Source: Roseomonas genomospecies 6
GTDB lineage: Bacteria; Pseudomonadota; Alphaproteobacteria; Azospirillales; Azospirillaceae
Length of the DNA stretch: 64,000 bases
Assembly (NCBI RefSeq): GCF_008365375.1
Contig: NZ_QOKW01000009.1
Coordinates: forward strand, 155,208 to 219,207
Direction: 5' to 3'
The notes under the pieces were generated by a model. It searched no databases and had not been told where the DNA came from. It saw nothing but the letters and a program-made list of their open reading frames with translations. Below, one piece after another: positions 24,514-32,791 of this stretch. The position numbers and the translations under genes are program-made. Within the stretch, counting starts at the first letter, position 1. Every line of letters starts with the position of its first letter.

Positions 24514-27057
24514 TCATCGGCCACGGGGTTTCGCCCGGGCCGTGGGTTCGGCCTCCAGCGGGTTGTCGGGCCAGTAATGCTTGGGATACTGGCCCTTAAG
24601 GTCAGCCTTCACCGCCTTGTAGGCGTTGGCCCAGAAACTGGCGAGGTCGCGCGTCACCTGCACCGGGCGGCGGGCCGGGGACAGCAGGTGAAGCAGCAGC
24701 GGCACCCGCCCGCCCGCGATGCGCGGCGTCTCGGCCAGCCCGAACATCTCCTGAAGCCGGACGGCCAGCACCGGTTCGTCCCCGCCATAGTCGATGGGGA
24801 TGCGGGAGCCGCTGGGCACCTCCACATGGGTCGGCGCCTCCTTGTCCAGCCGCTGTTGCATCGCCCAGGGCAGCAGGCCGCGCAGCGCGTTCCCCAGCTC
24901 CACCCGGTCCAGATGGGCGCGGCGCGACGCGCCGTTCAGGAAGGGTGCCAGCCAGTCCTCCATCGTCTCCAGCAGGGCGGCGTCGGAAACGTCCGGCCAT
25001 TCCTCCCCTTCCCGGCGGCGCAGGAACAGGACGCGCGTCTGCCATTTGCGCAGCTCGTCGGTCCAGGGCAGGGCGGCCAGCCCCATCTCCCGGATGCCCT
25101 CCAGCATGGCGGCGGCGATGGCCTCGGCGGGCGGGTTGGGCAGGCGCTCGTCCTTCAGCGCCAGGGCGAACAGCATCCGGCGGCGGCGGGCCAGCACCGT
25201 CTGCTCCCGCCCGTCCCAGGCGACCACGGTTTCGCTGCGGATGTGCTCGGCGAAGGCCTCCTCAAGCTCGGCCAGAGTGAGGGGGGCGGCCAGGAAGATG
25301 CGCGATTCGCGGGCGGCACCGTCCAGGTCGGCCACGGCCAGCCAATCCTGGGCGGTCAGCGGCTCGGCGTCCTGGAAATAGGCGCCGCGCCCGTTGGACA
25401 GCCGGTATTGCGCGGCGGCCCCGCCCGCATTGCCGCCGGGCCGGCGCTGGCCGATGCGGTCGGGATAGGCGAGCGCCACCAGCAGGCCGGTGTTGCCGAG
25501 GTCACCGCCGCCATCGCCCTTGACGCCCAACTGCCGCTTCCACTGGCGGGCCTGCTTCAACGCCTGCTGGGCGCCGCCGCGCTCCACGGTGAGTCCACGG
25601 CCCGCGCCACGGACTCGTCCCTCGTCATCCAGCCCGCGCAGAAGCTCCACCCGCAGCCGCAGATCGGCGTCGCGGAAGCCCGGCTGCGCCCGGACGATGT
25701 CGCGCTCGCCGAGCAGGGCGGCGACCTCGCAGGCCAGCGCCGCCAGCCCCATCGCCTTGCCCTTCAGCATCATGTGGGCCAGCCGGGGGTGCACGCCGAA
25801 GCCGGCCATGCGGCGGCCATGGGCGGTGATGCCGCCGTCCGCGTCCAGCGCCCCCAGTTCCCGCAGCAGCTCCCGCGCCTGGGCCATGGCGGCGGCGGGC
25901 GGCGGGTCGAGCCACGCCAGCGACGACGGGTCGGAGACCCCCCAGACCGCCAACTCCAGCGCCAGCGGGGCGAGGTCGGCGTCCATGATCTCCGGCGGGG
26001 TGAAGGGGGTCAGGGCCTTGTGCGACGGCTCGGGCCACAGGCGGTAGCAGACGCCCGGCTCCAGACGGCCCGCGCGGCCCCGCCGCTGCTCCGCCGACGC
26101 CTGAGAGACCTTGGCGGTGACCAGCCGCGTCATGCCGCTGCGCGGGTCGAAGCGGGGAACCCGCATCAATCCGCCGTCCACGACGATGCGGATGCCCTCG
26201 ATGGTCAGGCTGGTCTCGGCGATGGGGGTGGCGAGCACGATCTTGCGCACGCCCGGCGGGCTGGGGGCGATGGCGCGGTCCTGCGCGTCCGCCGTCAGGT
26301 CGCCGTAGAGCGGGGCGATCACCGTGCCGGGGCCGAGATCCGCGCTCTCCAGAAGGCTCTGCACGCGGCGGATCTCCCCGGCGCCGGGCAGGAAGACCAG
26401 CGCGTTGCCGGTCTCCTCGCGCAGGGCGCGGCGGACGGCGGCGGCCACGGCGTCCTCGATGCGGGTGCCGGCGGCGGGAGCGTCGAGGTGGCGGGTCTCC
26501 ACCGGGAAGGCGCGGCCCTCGCTGGTCACCATCGGCGCGTCGCCCAGCAGGGCGGCGACGGGCGCGCCATCCAGCGTCGCCGACATCACCACCAGCCGCA
26601 GGTCGTCGCGCAGAGCGCCGCGCGCCTCCTGCACCAATGCCAGCGCCAGATCGCTGTCGATGCCGCGCTCGTGGAACTCGTCGAACAGCACGGCGCCCAC
26701 CGCCGGCAGTTCCGGGTCTTCCTGAAGCTGGCGCAGGAACAGGCCGTCGGTCACCACCTCGATCCGGGTCCTCGGCCCGACCTTCGTGTCCAGCCGCACG
26801 CGGTAGCCGACCGTCTCCCCGACGCTTTCCCCCAGCATCGCGGCCATGCGGCGGGCGGCGGCGCGGGCGGCCAGCCGCCGCGGCTCCAGCACGATCACCT
26901 TGCGCCCGGCCAGCCAGGGCCGGTCGAGCAGCGCCAGCGGCACGCGGGTGGTCTTGCCCGCCCCCGGCGGCGCCTGGAGGACCGCCATGCCGCGCCCGTC
27001 CAGCGCGGCCAGCAGCTCGGGAAGGACGGGGTCGATGGGAAGGGGCGGGATGCTCAT
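24514..27057 (-). CDS. hrpB: ATP-dependent RNA helicase HrpB
   Basis: 847 aa. Superfamily 2 DEAH helicase: Walker A APPGAGKTTRVP, motif II DEFHER, SAT in VMSATLDG, motif VI QRRGRAGR. The C-terminal HrpB-specific region runs to the end (LLLHLLSPARRPVQVTRDLASFW). The ATG at 27057 gives the standard N-terminus (PIDPVLPELLAAL). Function in bacteria is poorly defined. The tail (PLEAEPTARAKPRGR) is basic. Confidence 0.93.
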   Translation of the reverse strand: MSIPPLPIDPVLPELLAALDGRGMAVLQAPPGAGKTTRVPLALLDRPWLAGRKVIVLEPRRLAARAAARRMAAMLGESVGETVGYRVRLDTKVGPRTRIEVVTDGLFLRQLQEDPELPAVGAVLFDEFHERGIDSDLALALVQEARGALRDDLRLVVMSATLDGAPVAALLGDAPMVTSEGRAFPVETRHLDAPAAGTRIEDAVAAAVRRALREETGNALVFLPGAGEIRRVQSLLESADLGPGTVIAPLYGDLTADAQDRAIAPSPPGVRKIVLATPIAETSLTIEGIRIVVDGGLMRVPRFDPRSGMTRLVTAKVSQASAEQRRGRAGRLEPGVCYRLWPEPSHKALTPFTPPEIMDADLAPLALELAVWGVSDPSSLAWLDPPPAAAMAQARELLRELGALDADGGITAHGRRMAGFGVHPRLAHMMLKGKAMGLAALACEVAALLGERDIVRAQPGFRDADLRLRVELLRGLDDEGRVRGAGRGLTVERGGAQQALKQARQWKRQLGVKGDGGGDLGNTGLLVALAYPDRIGQRRPGGNAGGAAAQYRLSNGRGAYFQDAEPLTAQDWLAVADLDGAARESRIFLAAPLTLAELEEAFAEHIRSETVVAWDGREQTVLARRRRMLFALALKDERLPNPPAEAIAAAMLEGIREMGLAALPWTDELRKWQTRVLFLRRREGEEWPDVSDAALLETMEDWLAPFLNGASRRAHLDRVELGNALRGLLPWAMQQRLDKEAPTHVEVPSGSRIPIDYGGDEPVLAVRLQEMFGLAETPRIAGGRVPLLLHLLSPARRPVQVTRDLASFWANAYKAVKADLKGQYPKHYWPDNPLEAEPTARAKPRGR

Positions 27058-27068
27058 CGGGATGTCGA

Positions 27069-27620
27069 TCAGACCGTGGGGGAGGGCGGCGCCGTGTTCC
27101 TGGCAGTGGCGAGCGCCTCGGTCAAGTCCTCCACCATGCGGGTCAGCCGGGCGATCTCCTGTTCGCGCAGAAGGTCGATCTTCTGGTGCAGCAGTTCGAT
27201 CTCCAATTCCGCCTTCAGGTTCACGTCGTAATCCTGGCTGGCCCGCTTGCGGTCGATGTCGGCCTGCCGGTTCTGGCTCATCATGATGATCGGCGCCGTG
27301 TAGGCCGCCTGGAAGGACAGGGCGAGGTTCAGCAGGATGAAGGGGTAGGGGTCCCACGCCTTCACCCAGCCCAGCACATTGGCAGCGATCCACAGGGCCA
27401 GCAGCGCCGACTGGGCGATGATGAAGCGCCAGGACCCGACCAGGGTGGCCACACCGTCGGCGACCCGCTGGCCCGCCGTGCGCGACGGCGTCTCCGCGCC
27501 GCGGGCGGCGCGCCGGTGCTGGCGCAGATGGTGCAGCCGTTCCAGATCCTCGTGCCCCATGGAGACGGGGTGCAGGCCGTTGGCCGGATGGCCCTTCAAT
27601 CCGTTCCGGGTGGCGTTCAT
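27069..27620 (-). CDS. DUF1003 membrane protein
   Basis: 183 aa. Two membrane helices (FIIAQSALLALWIAANVLGW and PFILLNLALSFQAAYTAPIIM) followed by SQNRQADIDRKRASQDYDVN, the DUF1003 signature, and a C-terminal coiled coil. Ends 12 bases before hrpB, so probably co-transcribed. Role unknown; sometimes linked to cyclic nucleotide signalling. Confidence 0.88.
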   Translation of the reverse strand: MNATRNGLKGHPANGLHPVSMGHEDLERLHHLRQHRRAARGAETPSRTAGQRVADGVATLVGSWRFIIAQSALLALWIAANVLGWVKAWDPYPFILLNLALSFQAAYTAPIIMMSQNRQADIDRKRASQDYDVNLKAELEIELLHQKIDLLREQEIARLTRMVEDLTEALATARNTAPPSPTV

Positions 27621-27818
27621 GGCGGGCACCCCCTGCGTTTCGTGACGATGCTTCAGGATCACTCGGGCTGGCGCCATCGCCAAGGGGGGAGCGGTGGAGG
27701 GTGCGTTAAATTGCCGCAATGCTCCGCCGATGGGCAGCGATGCCGAGAACCTTTCACGCCAAGGCGTTATGGTTCAAATAACCACAATTCGATTGTGCCT
27801 TAACGATCTCGGGACCCC

Positions 27819-28289
27819 ATGGCCAACATTCACGACCCCGCCCTGTTCCTCGCCCATGCCTGCGCGCTGGAGGAGGACGCCGCCAACCGTTTCGCCGACC
27901 TGTCGGAGGCCATGAAGACCTACGGCAACGCGGACGTCGCGGCCTTCTTCGGCAAGATGGCCGAGTTCTCGCGTCTGCATCTGGCGGATGCCCGCAAGCG
28001 CTCCGGTTTCCGCGACCTGCCGGTGCTGGCGGCGGAGGACTTCCAATGGCCGGACGGCGACAGCCCGGAAGCGGCCTCCATGGAAGGCTCGCACTATCTG
28101 ATGACGGTGGACTACGCGCTGGAGCTGGCGCTCGACAGCGAAAAGCGCGGGCACGCCTTCTACGCCGACGTGGCCGCGACCACCACCGATCCGGAGGTCC
28201 GCATGATGGCCGAGGAGTTTGCCTCCGAAGAGGCGGAGCATGTGGCGGAACTGGAGCGCTGGATCGAGCGCTTCCCCAAGAAGGGATAA
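27819..28289 (+). CDS. Rubrerythrin-like ferritin-fold protein
   Basis: 156 aa, four-helix bundle with di-iron ligand pattern: EEDAANRF (helix 1), FSRLHLADA (helix 2), SEKRGHAFY (helix 3) and EEFASEEAEHVAELERW (helix 4). No C-terminal rubredoxin domain, so it is an erythrin-type protein, likely for peroxide or iron handling. The promoter region upstream is AT-rich (27760-27800). Confidence 0.85.
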   Translation: MANIHDPALFLAHACALEEDAANRFADLSEAMKTYGNADVAAFFGKMAEFSRLHLADARKRSGFRDLPVLAAEDFQWPDGDSPEAASMEGSHYLMTVDYALELALDSEKRGHAFYADVAATTTDPEVRMMAEEFASEEAEHVAELERWIERFPKKG

Positions 28290-28296
28290 AGGCCGT

Positions 28297-28332
28297 TTCC
28301 CGCGGTTTCCGCCCATGCGGGAACCGCGGGAA
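28297..28332. terminator. Bidirectional terminator hairpin
   Basis: A 16-bp stem (TTCCCGCGGTTTCCGC against GCGGGAACCGCGGGAA, one G-U) around CCAT lies between the convergent rubrerythrin-like and 70-residue genes. It probably ends both transcripts. Confidence 0.75.
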
Positions 28333-28348
28333 GGACGGAGCGCCCGCC

Positions 28349-28561
28349 TTACTTCGTCAGGGCGGTGTAGTCGTACTCGTACGTCTTGTCCGCCGGCTTG
28401 AAGGTCTTGAAGGCGGCGATGACGTCGTCCACCGACACGCCCGCCGGGACGTTGAGAATTTCGTACACGACCGAGCTGCCGCTGGTCGGGCCGACGTCGG
28501 CGTTGCGGTGAGCCTGGGTAATCAGGCCCTCGCCGGCCTTCTTGATCATGATCGAAGCCAT
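28349..28561 (-). CDS. Small protein of unknown function
   Basis: 70 aa from the ATG at 28561, with GGAGACGGAACGG upstream. Sequence: MASIMIKKAGEGLITQAHRN ... VYEILNVPAGVSVDDVIAAF then a Lys/Tyr-rich end. The helix-strand pattern and codon use look real. Family not recognised. Confidence 0.65.
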   Translation of the reverse strand: MASIMIKKAGEGLITQAHRNADVGPTSGSSVVYEILNVPAGVSVDDVIAAFKTFKPADKTYEYDYTALTK

Positions 28562-28654
28562 ATCCGTTCCGTCTCCTGTTGCACGTCGCCCGACGCAGCA
28601 ATATCCATAACGCGAATAAGGGTATGGGGCCAATGGATAAATTGCTGCACCGCG

Positions 28655-29905
28655 TCAGCGCCGGGTGATCCAGAGAGCGGTCACGTCGTCGCGCAGCCGT
28701 TCGCCGTGGGCGGCGGCGTGCCGCGCCATCAGGGCGGGCAGGGGGCGGGCGGGGGCGTCCTCCGCCGCCCGCTCGGCCAGACGGAGCAGCCCGTCCTCTC
28801 CCAGCATGGCGCCGTCGGTGTCCAGGGCCTCGCTCAGCGCGTCGGAGTAGAGGAACAGCGTGTCGCCGCAGCGCAGCGGCACCCGGTGGTTGGTGTAGGC
28901 GGAGTCCCGGAACGCCCCCAGGAACAGGCCCGAGGCGTCCAGCCGGCGGAAGCCGCCTCCGTCGCCGCGTCCGGCGATGCCGCTTCCCACGATTGGGCTG
29001 GGTGACGCGGCGGCGGCGTAGAGCAGCGAATCGTCGGCGCGGTCGATCACCCCGTAGAAGGCGGTGGCGAACTGGCCCAGCGGCAGGATCTCGCACAGCC
29101 TCAGGTTCAGTTGCCGCAGCAGGCGGGCCGGGTCGCGCAGTTCCTCCGGCGGGGTGCGGGTCAGCAGCGTGTGCAGGCGGAAGGCGTTGATCGCCGCGGC
29201 GATGCCATGACCCGACAGATCGGCGGTGAAGACTCCGACGCGGGTCCCGTCGAACTCGAAGGCCGTCCAGAAATCGCCGCCGATCTCGTCCGAGGCGCGG
29301 AAGACCGAATCCACCGTCAGCCCGTGCCGGTCGGCGAGCGCCGCCAGCTCCGCCGGTTCCGGCACCAGGGCGAGCTGCATGGCGCGGGCCTGCCGCAGGT
29401 CGCGCTCCACCCGCTCGTGGAAGGCGCGCAGCTCCTGCACCATGGACCGGCGTTCCAGGTGATAGCGCACGCGGGCGATGCATTCGCCGGGGTTGATCGG
29501 CTTGGCGATCAGGTCGGTCGCTCCGGCGCTGAAGCAGACCGTCCTCAACTGGTCGGAGTTCAGCGCGCTCTGCATCAGGATCGGCAGGTCGCGCCAGCGC
29601 GGGTCGCCGCGCAGGCTGCGGCAGACGCCGATGCCGTCCATCCGCGGCATGGCCGTGTCGAGCAGCAGCAGGTCGGGCGCGAAGCTCTCCAGCCGCTCCA
29701 TCACCTCCTCGGCGGTCGAGGCGAAGGCGACCTGGGTGATGCCGGCCCATTGCAGGAAGCGGGTCAGGGTCTTGCGGTTGAAGGCGCTGTCGTCGGCGAT
29801 CAGCACCCGGCAACCGCCCAGCGGAAAGCCCAGCTCCATGCCGTAGACGGACGCCCCGGCCCCTTGGCCGGCGGGGCGCACCGCCTTGGCGCAAGCGTGA
29901 ACCAT
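28655..29905 (-). CDS. Response regulator with PP2C (RsbU-like) phosphatase domain
   Basis: 416 aa. The receiver domain (about 33-150) has LIADDSAFNRKT, phospho-acceptor Asp in LLLLDTAMPRMDG and Lys in IAKPIN. A linker coiled coil follows, then a SpoIIE-type phosphatase with DEIGGDFW, FTADLSGHG and LFLYSDALSEA. It is expected to dephosphorylate an anti-anti-sigma factor; the STAS gene upstream is the natural target. No anti-sigma kinase is next to it. Confidence 0.92.
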   Translation of the reverse strand: MVHACAKAVRPAGQGAGASVYGMELGFPLGGCRVLIADDSAFNRKTLTRFLQWAGITQVAFASTAEEVMERLESFAPDLLLLDTAMPRMDGIGVCRSLRGDPRWRDLPILMQSALNSDQLRTVCFSAGATDLIAKPINPGECIARVRYHLERRSMVQELRAFHERVERDLRQARAMQLALVPEPAELAALADRHGLTVDSVFRASDEIGGDFWTAFEFDGTRVGVFTADLSGHGIAAAINAFRLHTLLTRTPPEELRDPARLLRQLNLRLCEILPLGQFATAFYGVIDRADDSLLYAAAASPSPIVGSGIAGRGDGGGFRRLDASGLFLGAFRDSAYTNHRVPLRCGDTLFLYSDALSEALDTDGAMLGEDGLLRLAERAAEDAPARPLPALMARHAAAHGERLRDDVTALWITRR

Positions 29906-29924
29906 CGCTTCCGTTCCCGCCGCG

Positions 29925-30242
29925 TCAGTCGTCGATGTTGAACATGGTGTGGAACTTGGCGATCGTGATCAGGCGCCGCACCTCGTCGCGGGCGCCGCGG
30001 ATCGCGAAGTCCAGGTTGCGCCGCTGCGCGGTGTCGCGGGCGATGATGAACATGCCGAGACCGGAGGAGTCCACGAAGTCCAGCCGCGACAGGTCGAACA
30101 CCATCCGGTGCCCCGCCGGGCGTTCGAAGGTGGCGATGACGTCGCGGAACGTGTCGTGGTCGGCGAAGGTCATGCGCCCGCTCAGCACGATCTCGGTGCT
30201 GGCCGGGGCCTCGTGGATGGAGAAATCCATGGCGGCGCTCAT
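29925..30242 (-). CDS. STAS-domain anti-anti-sigma factor (SpoIIAA-like)
   Basis: 105 aa from the ATG at 30242. The key serine lies in DFVDSSGLGMF, the classical phosphorylation site. It ends 20 bases before the phosphatase gene, in one operon. Together they form half of a partner-switching circuit. Confidence 0.9.
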   Translation of the reverse strand: MSAAMDFSIHEAPASTEIVLSGRMTFADHDTFRDVIATFERPAGHRMVFDLSRLDFVDSSGLGMFIIARDTAQRRNLDFAIRGARDEVRRLITIAKFHTMFNIDD

Positions 30243-30389
30243 CTGTGGTTCACCCGTGGCCGAAGAGAGGCGCATCCCTCCGCCGGTCAAACCCGGCGCG
30301 GACGCGGGCGCATTCTAGGGCGGCGGGAATTGCACTTTGATGACGCCGCCGTGTCAGCACGCGGACATCGGGGCCGATGCGGGCCGAAC

Positions 30390-31364
30390 CTACTGCAATG
30401 CGGCCTCTTCCACCCTCGGCTGCGCGACCCGTTCGGCGATCCCGCCGGCCAGCCACGCCGAATAGGCATCCCGGCCCTCCGGTCCCAGCATGCCGTTGCG
30501 GCAGAAGGATGCGGCCTTGCGCGCCGAGTCGGGGTAGCGCCACAGCGGCAGATCCGCCTGCCCGCCCAGCCGGTCGAGCCCAGCCGGCAGGTAGCCGTTC
30601 CCCGCGCCGTACAGCCGCTCCTCGACCGCCGCCGGGCGGGGCGGCAGCAGCAGGGCGACCTCCGTCCCGGCGGCGCGCGCCTGATCGGCGAAGCGGCGCA
30701 CGCGGTCGAAGGCCGGCGAGGCGGCGTCCAGCCGGACGGCGGCCTTGCGCTTCTCCACCCAGCGGTCGGCGGCGGAGGCGGTCCAGCCCTCGGGGCCGGT
30801 CGGGCGGCAGGGCTTGGCGTATTGCAGGGCGATCTGGTCCGGCAGGTAGGGGCGGCCCAGAACCGCCACCTCCGTCAGGTGCGAGCCGTAGCGGCGCAGC
30901 CCGGCGAACCCGTTGCGTTCCGTGAACAGCAGATCGACGTCCAGCAGCACCAGCGCCGGCTTCAGTTTCAGCACGTCGCCCAGCAGCGGCTCGAAGTCGC
31001 CGACCTGGGCATGGTCCTGGACGATGCGCAGGAAATGCAGGCCATCCACCCCATGCTTCGCGGCGAGGGTGGCCATGCCCTGCTCGTCCAGGGTCGCGTG
31101 GCGCAGCGCGGAGCCGCCCAGCGCCACGACGACGATGGGAGGCGACAGGTCCCGCGCCGCCCGCTCCGCCGTGGCGGCGATGCGGTTGCTGTTGTACCAG
31201 GCGAAGGGGCGGTCGTAGAGGCTGTAGCCGGTCCAGACGGCTCCCGCCGTCCCCGCGATGAACAGCGCGGGGATGACCGCCAGCAGCGTGATCCACAGCC
31301 GCCGCTTCGGTTGCGGCGTGCTCCGTTCCCGGCGTTCCCTGTGCGGCTCGACACGCCCGGTCAT
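30390..31364 (-). CDS. Membrane-anchored protein of unknown function, possibly SGNH-hydrolase-like
   Basis: 324 aa. Basic N-terminus, then one membrane helix at about 24-46 (WITLLAVIPALFIAGTAGAVW); the rest is periplasmic. VVVALGGSALRHATL resembles the first block of SGNH hydrolases with Ser in place, but the Asp-x-x-His block is not clear. PALVLLDVDLLFTERNG and SFCRNGMLGPEGRDAYSAW recall AlgJ-like or acetyl-transfer accessory proteins of exopolysaccharide loci. I do not assign a function. Confidence 0.6.
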   Translation of the reverse strand: MTGRVEPHRERRERSTPQPKRRLWITLLAVIPALFIAGTAGAVWTGYSLYDRPFAWYNSNRIAATAERAARDLSPPIVVVALGGSALRHATLDEQGMATLAAKHGVDGLHFLRIVQDHAQVGDFEPLLGDVLKLKPALVLLDVDLLFTERNGFAGLRRYGSHLTEVAVLGRPYLPDQIALQYAKPCRPTGPEGWTASAADRWVEKRKAAVRLDAASPAFDRVRRFADQARAAGTEVALLLPPRPAAVEERLYGAGNGYLPAGLDRLGGQADLPLWRYPDSARKAASFCRNGMLGPEGRDAYSAWLAGGIAERVAQPRVEEAALQ

Positions 31365-31548
31365 CGGCCCTCTGCTCCCCCCTCGCGGTGTCCTGTGCCT
31401 CAACACCTCAGGGGGCGGCTGGGTCCCGTCCGACGACGCGCTTTCCTATGACGAAGGGCGGCGGCGGCCGGAGACGTGCCGGAGTAGCCGTGTCCCTGCA
31501 CTTTCGTGTAGTCTTCCCCAAAAGACGAGGCACGCACCGAGGAACAGG

Positions 31549-31965
31549 ATGAGCACCGAAATCCGCACCTTCATGATCCCCGACGCGAACGCGGACGAGG
31601 CCCAGGGGCAACTCTCCTCCTTCCTGCGCACGGTCGAGGTGCAGCGCATCGACACCGCCTACGCCGATGGCGGCTGGCGCGTTCTCGTTCTCTACAAGGA
31701 CCTCAAGCGCAAGGAGGAATCCCTCCAGATCGAGGCCGCGATCAACGCCGCGCTCAACAATTGGCGGGACCGTGCGGCGGCCCGCGAGGGGCTGCCGCGC
31801 GACGCCGTCCTGCCGGACGAGCTGGTGCCGGAAATCGCCCGCTTCGCCCCCACGACCGAACGCGAGCTGTCCATCATCGTCGGCGCCCGCGATCTCGGCG
31901 TCGGCCAGTATGGCGGGGAGATCGTGCAGGTCGTCCGCGCGACCCTGGACGAACTGATCGACTGA
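31549..31965 (+). CDS. Stand-alone HRDC-domain protein
   Basis: 138 aa, ATG at 31549 after GAGGAACAGG. N-terminal half IRTFMIPDANADEAQGQLSS forms an alpha/beta unit. The C-terminal half is an HRDC domain: LNNWRDRAAAREGLPRDAVL, ELVPEIARFAPTTERELS, QYGGEIVQVVRATLDEL. This two-part form is known as an accessory protein of diversity-generating retroelements, where it can replace Avd, but similar proteins also occur alone. No reverse transcriptase or template repeat was found in the window. Probably binds nucleic acid. Confidence 0.75.
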   Translation: MSTEIRTFMIPDANADEAQGQLSSFLRTVEVQRIDTAYADGGWRVLVLYKDLKRKEESLQIEAAINAALNNWRDRAAAREGLPRDAVLPDELVPEIARFAPTTERELSIIVGARDLGVGQYGGEIVQVVRATLDELID

Positions 31966-32112
31966 CGGTGCGGCTCTCTCCAACCGCATAGGCCGGATGG
32001 CGAAGAGCCGGTTTTCCACTGTGCCGAAAGAGAAGAGCATCCCGCCGTAAGCCTGATTCCAGGTGCCCCGCCCCTGTGCCAGCATACCCTCGTAATTTTG
32101 CGGCAATGCAGC

Positions 32113-32544
32113 ATGGCGGGGGCCATGGACGGCACATCCGGATCGAGAGGCGGCGCACCCGATTACAGCGCCATGGCGCGGGAGCTGGAAGCCTTCAGCC
32201 GTCAGGCGGCGGAGCGCGCGGCGGCCACCGGCGACGGCGCCATGAACGCCCTGGCGCAGCGGCTTGGGCGCCACGCCGAACAGATCCGGCACGATCTGGC
32301 CGAGGCCCCGGCCCGCCGGTTCGGCTGGCGGCTAGGCCTTCTCCACCTTCAGCAGGGTGCCCTCGGCGCCGACGATGCGGATGCGGGTCCCGGCGGGAAG
32401 GTCGGGGCCCTCGACGGTCCAAATCCCGTCGCCGATCTGCGCCCGGCCCCGGCCATTGACGATGGGCCCGTCCAGCGTGTGCAGCGTCCCGATGTACTGC
32501 GCCGTCCGGCGGTTCAGATGCGGCGTGTGCGTCGTATGCGCTGA
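32113..32544 (+). CDS. Doubtful small ORF overlapping nfeD
   Basis: The first 75 codons (DYSAMARELEAFSRQAAERA ... RLGRHAEQIRHDLAEAPARR) read like a plausible helical protein. The rest runs antisense through the well-supported nfeD gene and looks like a shadow. The gene may end near 32335 if there is a frame change, or may not exist. Starts at 32098 (TTG), 32113 and 32125 are possible. Confidence 0.3.
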   Translation: MAGAMDGTSGSRGGAPDYSAMARELEAFSRQAAERAAATGDGAMNALAQRLGRHAEQIRHDLAEAPARRFGWRLGLLHLQQGALGADDADAGPGGKVGALDGPNPVADLRPAPAIDDGPVQRVQRPDVLRRPAVQMRRVRRMR

Positions 32545-32760
32545 TCCCCGCGACAGGAGGCGGGTGCCGGCGACCGCCGCGATGGCGAGCAGGGCGAACA
32601 GCAGCCCCTGATGTTCCCACGGCAGGGACGGCCAGACCAGCAGCACCAGCCCGACCAGCGCCGCGGCCCCGCCCAGCCACAGGAACGCCGCGCCCGGCGC
32701 CACCGTTTCCAGCGCCCCCAGCAGCACGGCCAGAACCCACCAGTGCCAGAATTCGATCAT
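32332..32760 (-). CDS. NfeD-like membrane protein
   Basis: 142 aa. Three to four N-terminal membrane helices (WWVLAVLLGALETVAPGAAF...) then a C-terminal OB-fold (GTLHTLDGPIVNGRGRAQIG ... TRIRIVGAEGTLLKVEKA). Short NfeD proteins pair with SPFH proteins such as the one just upstream and are thought to support membrane microdomains. Confidence 0.88.
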   Translation of the reverse strand: MIEFWHWWVLAVLLGALETVAPGAAFLWLGGAAALVGLVLLVWPSLPWEHQGLLFALLAIAAVAGTRLLSRGSAHTTHTPHLNRRTAQYIGTLHTLDGPIVNGRGRAQIGDGIWTVEGPDLPAGTRIRIVGAEGTLLKVEKA

Positions 32761-32791
32761 CGCCGATCCGCTTTCGGAGTTGCGCCTTACC

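Noticed and set aside
24163..27231. A 1022-codon plus-strand ORF
   Set aside because: It is antisense to hrpB and the cyclase, rich in Gln, Arg and Pro with no domain; hrpB has full helicase motifs.
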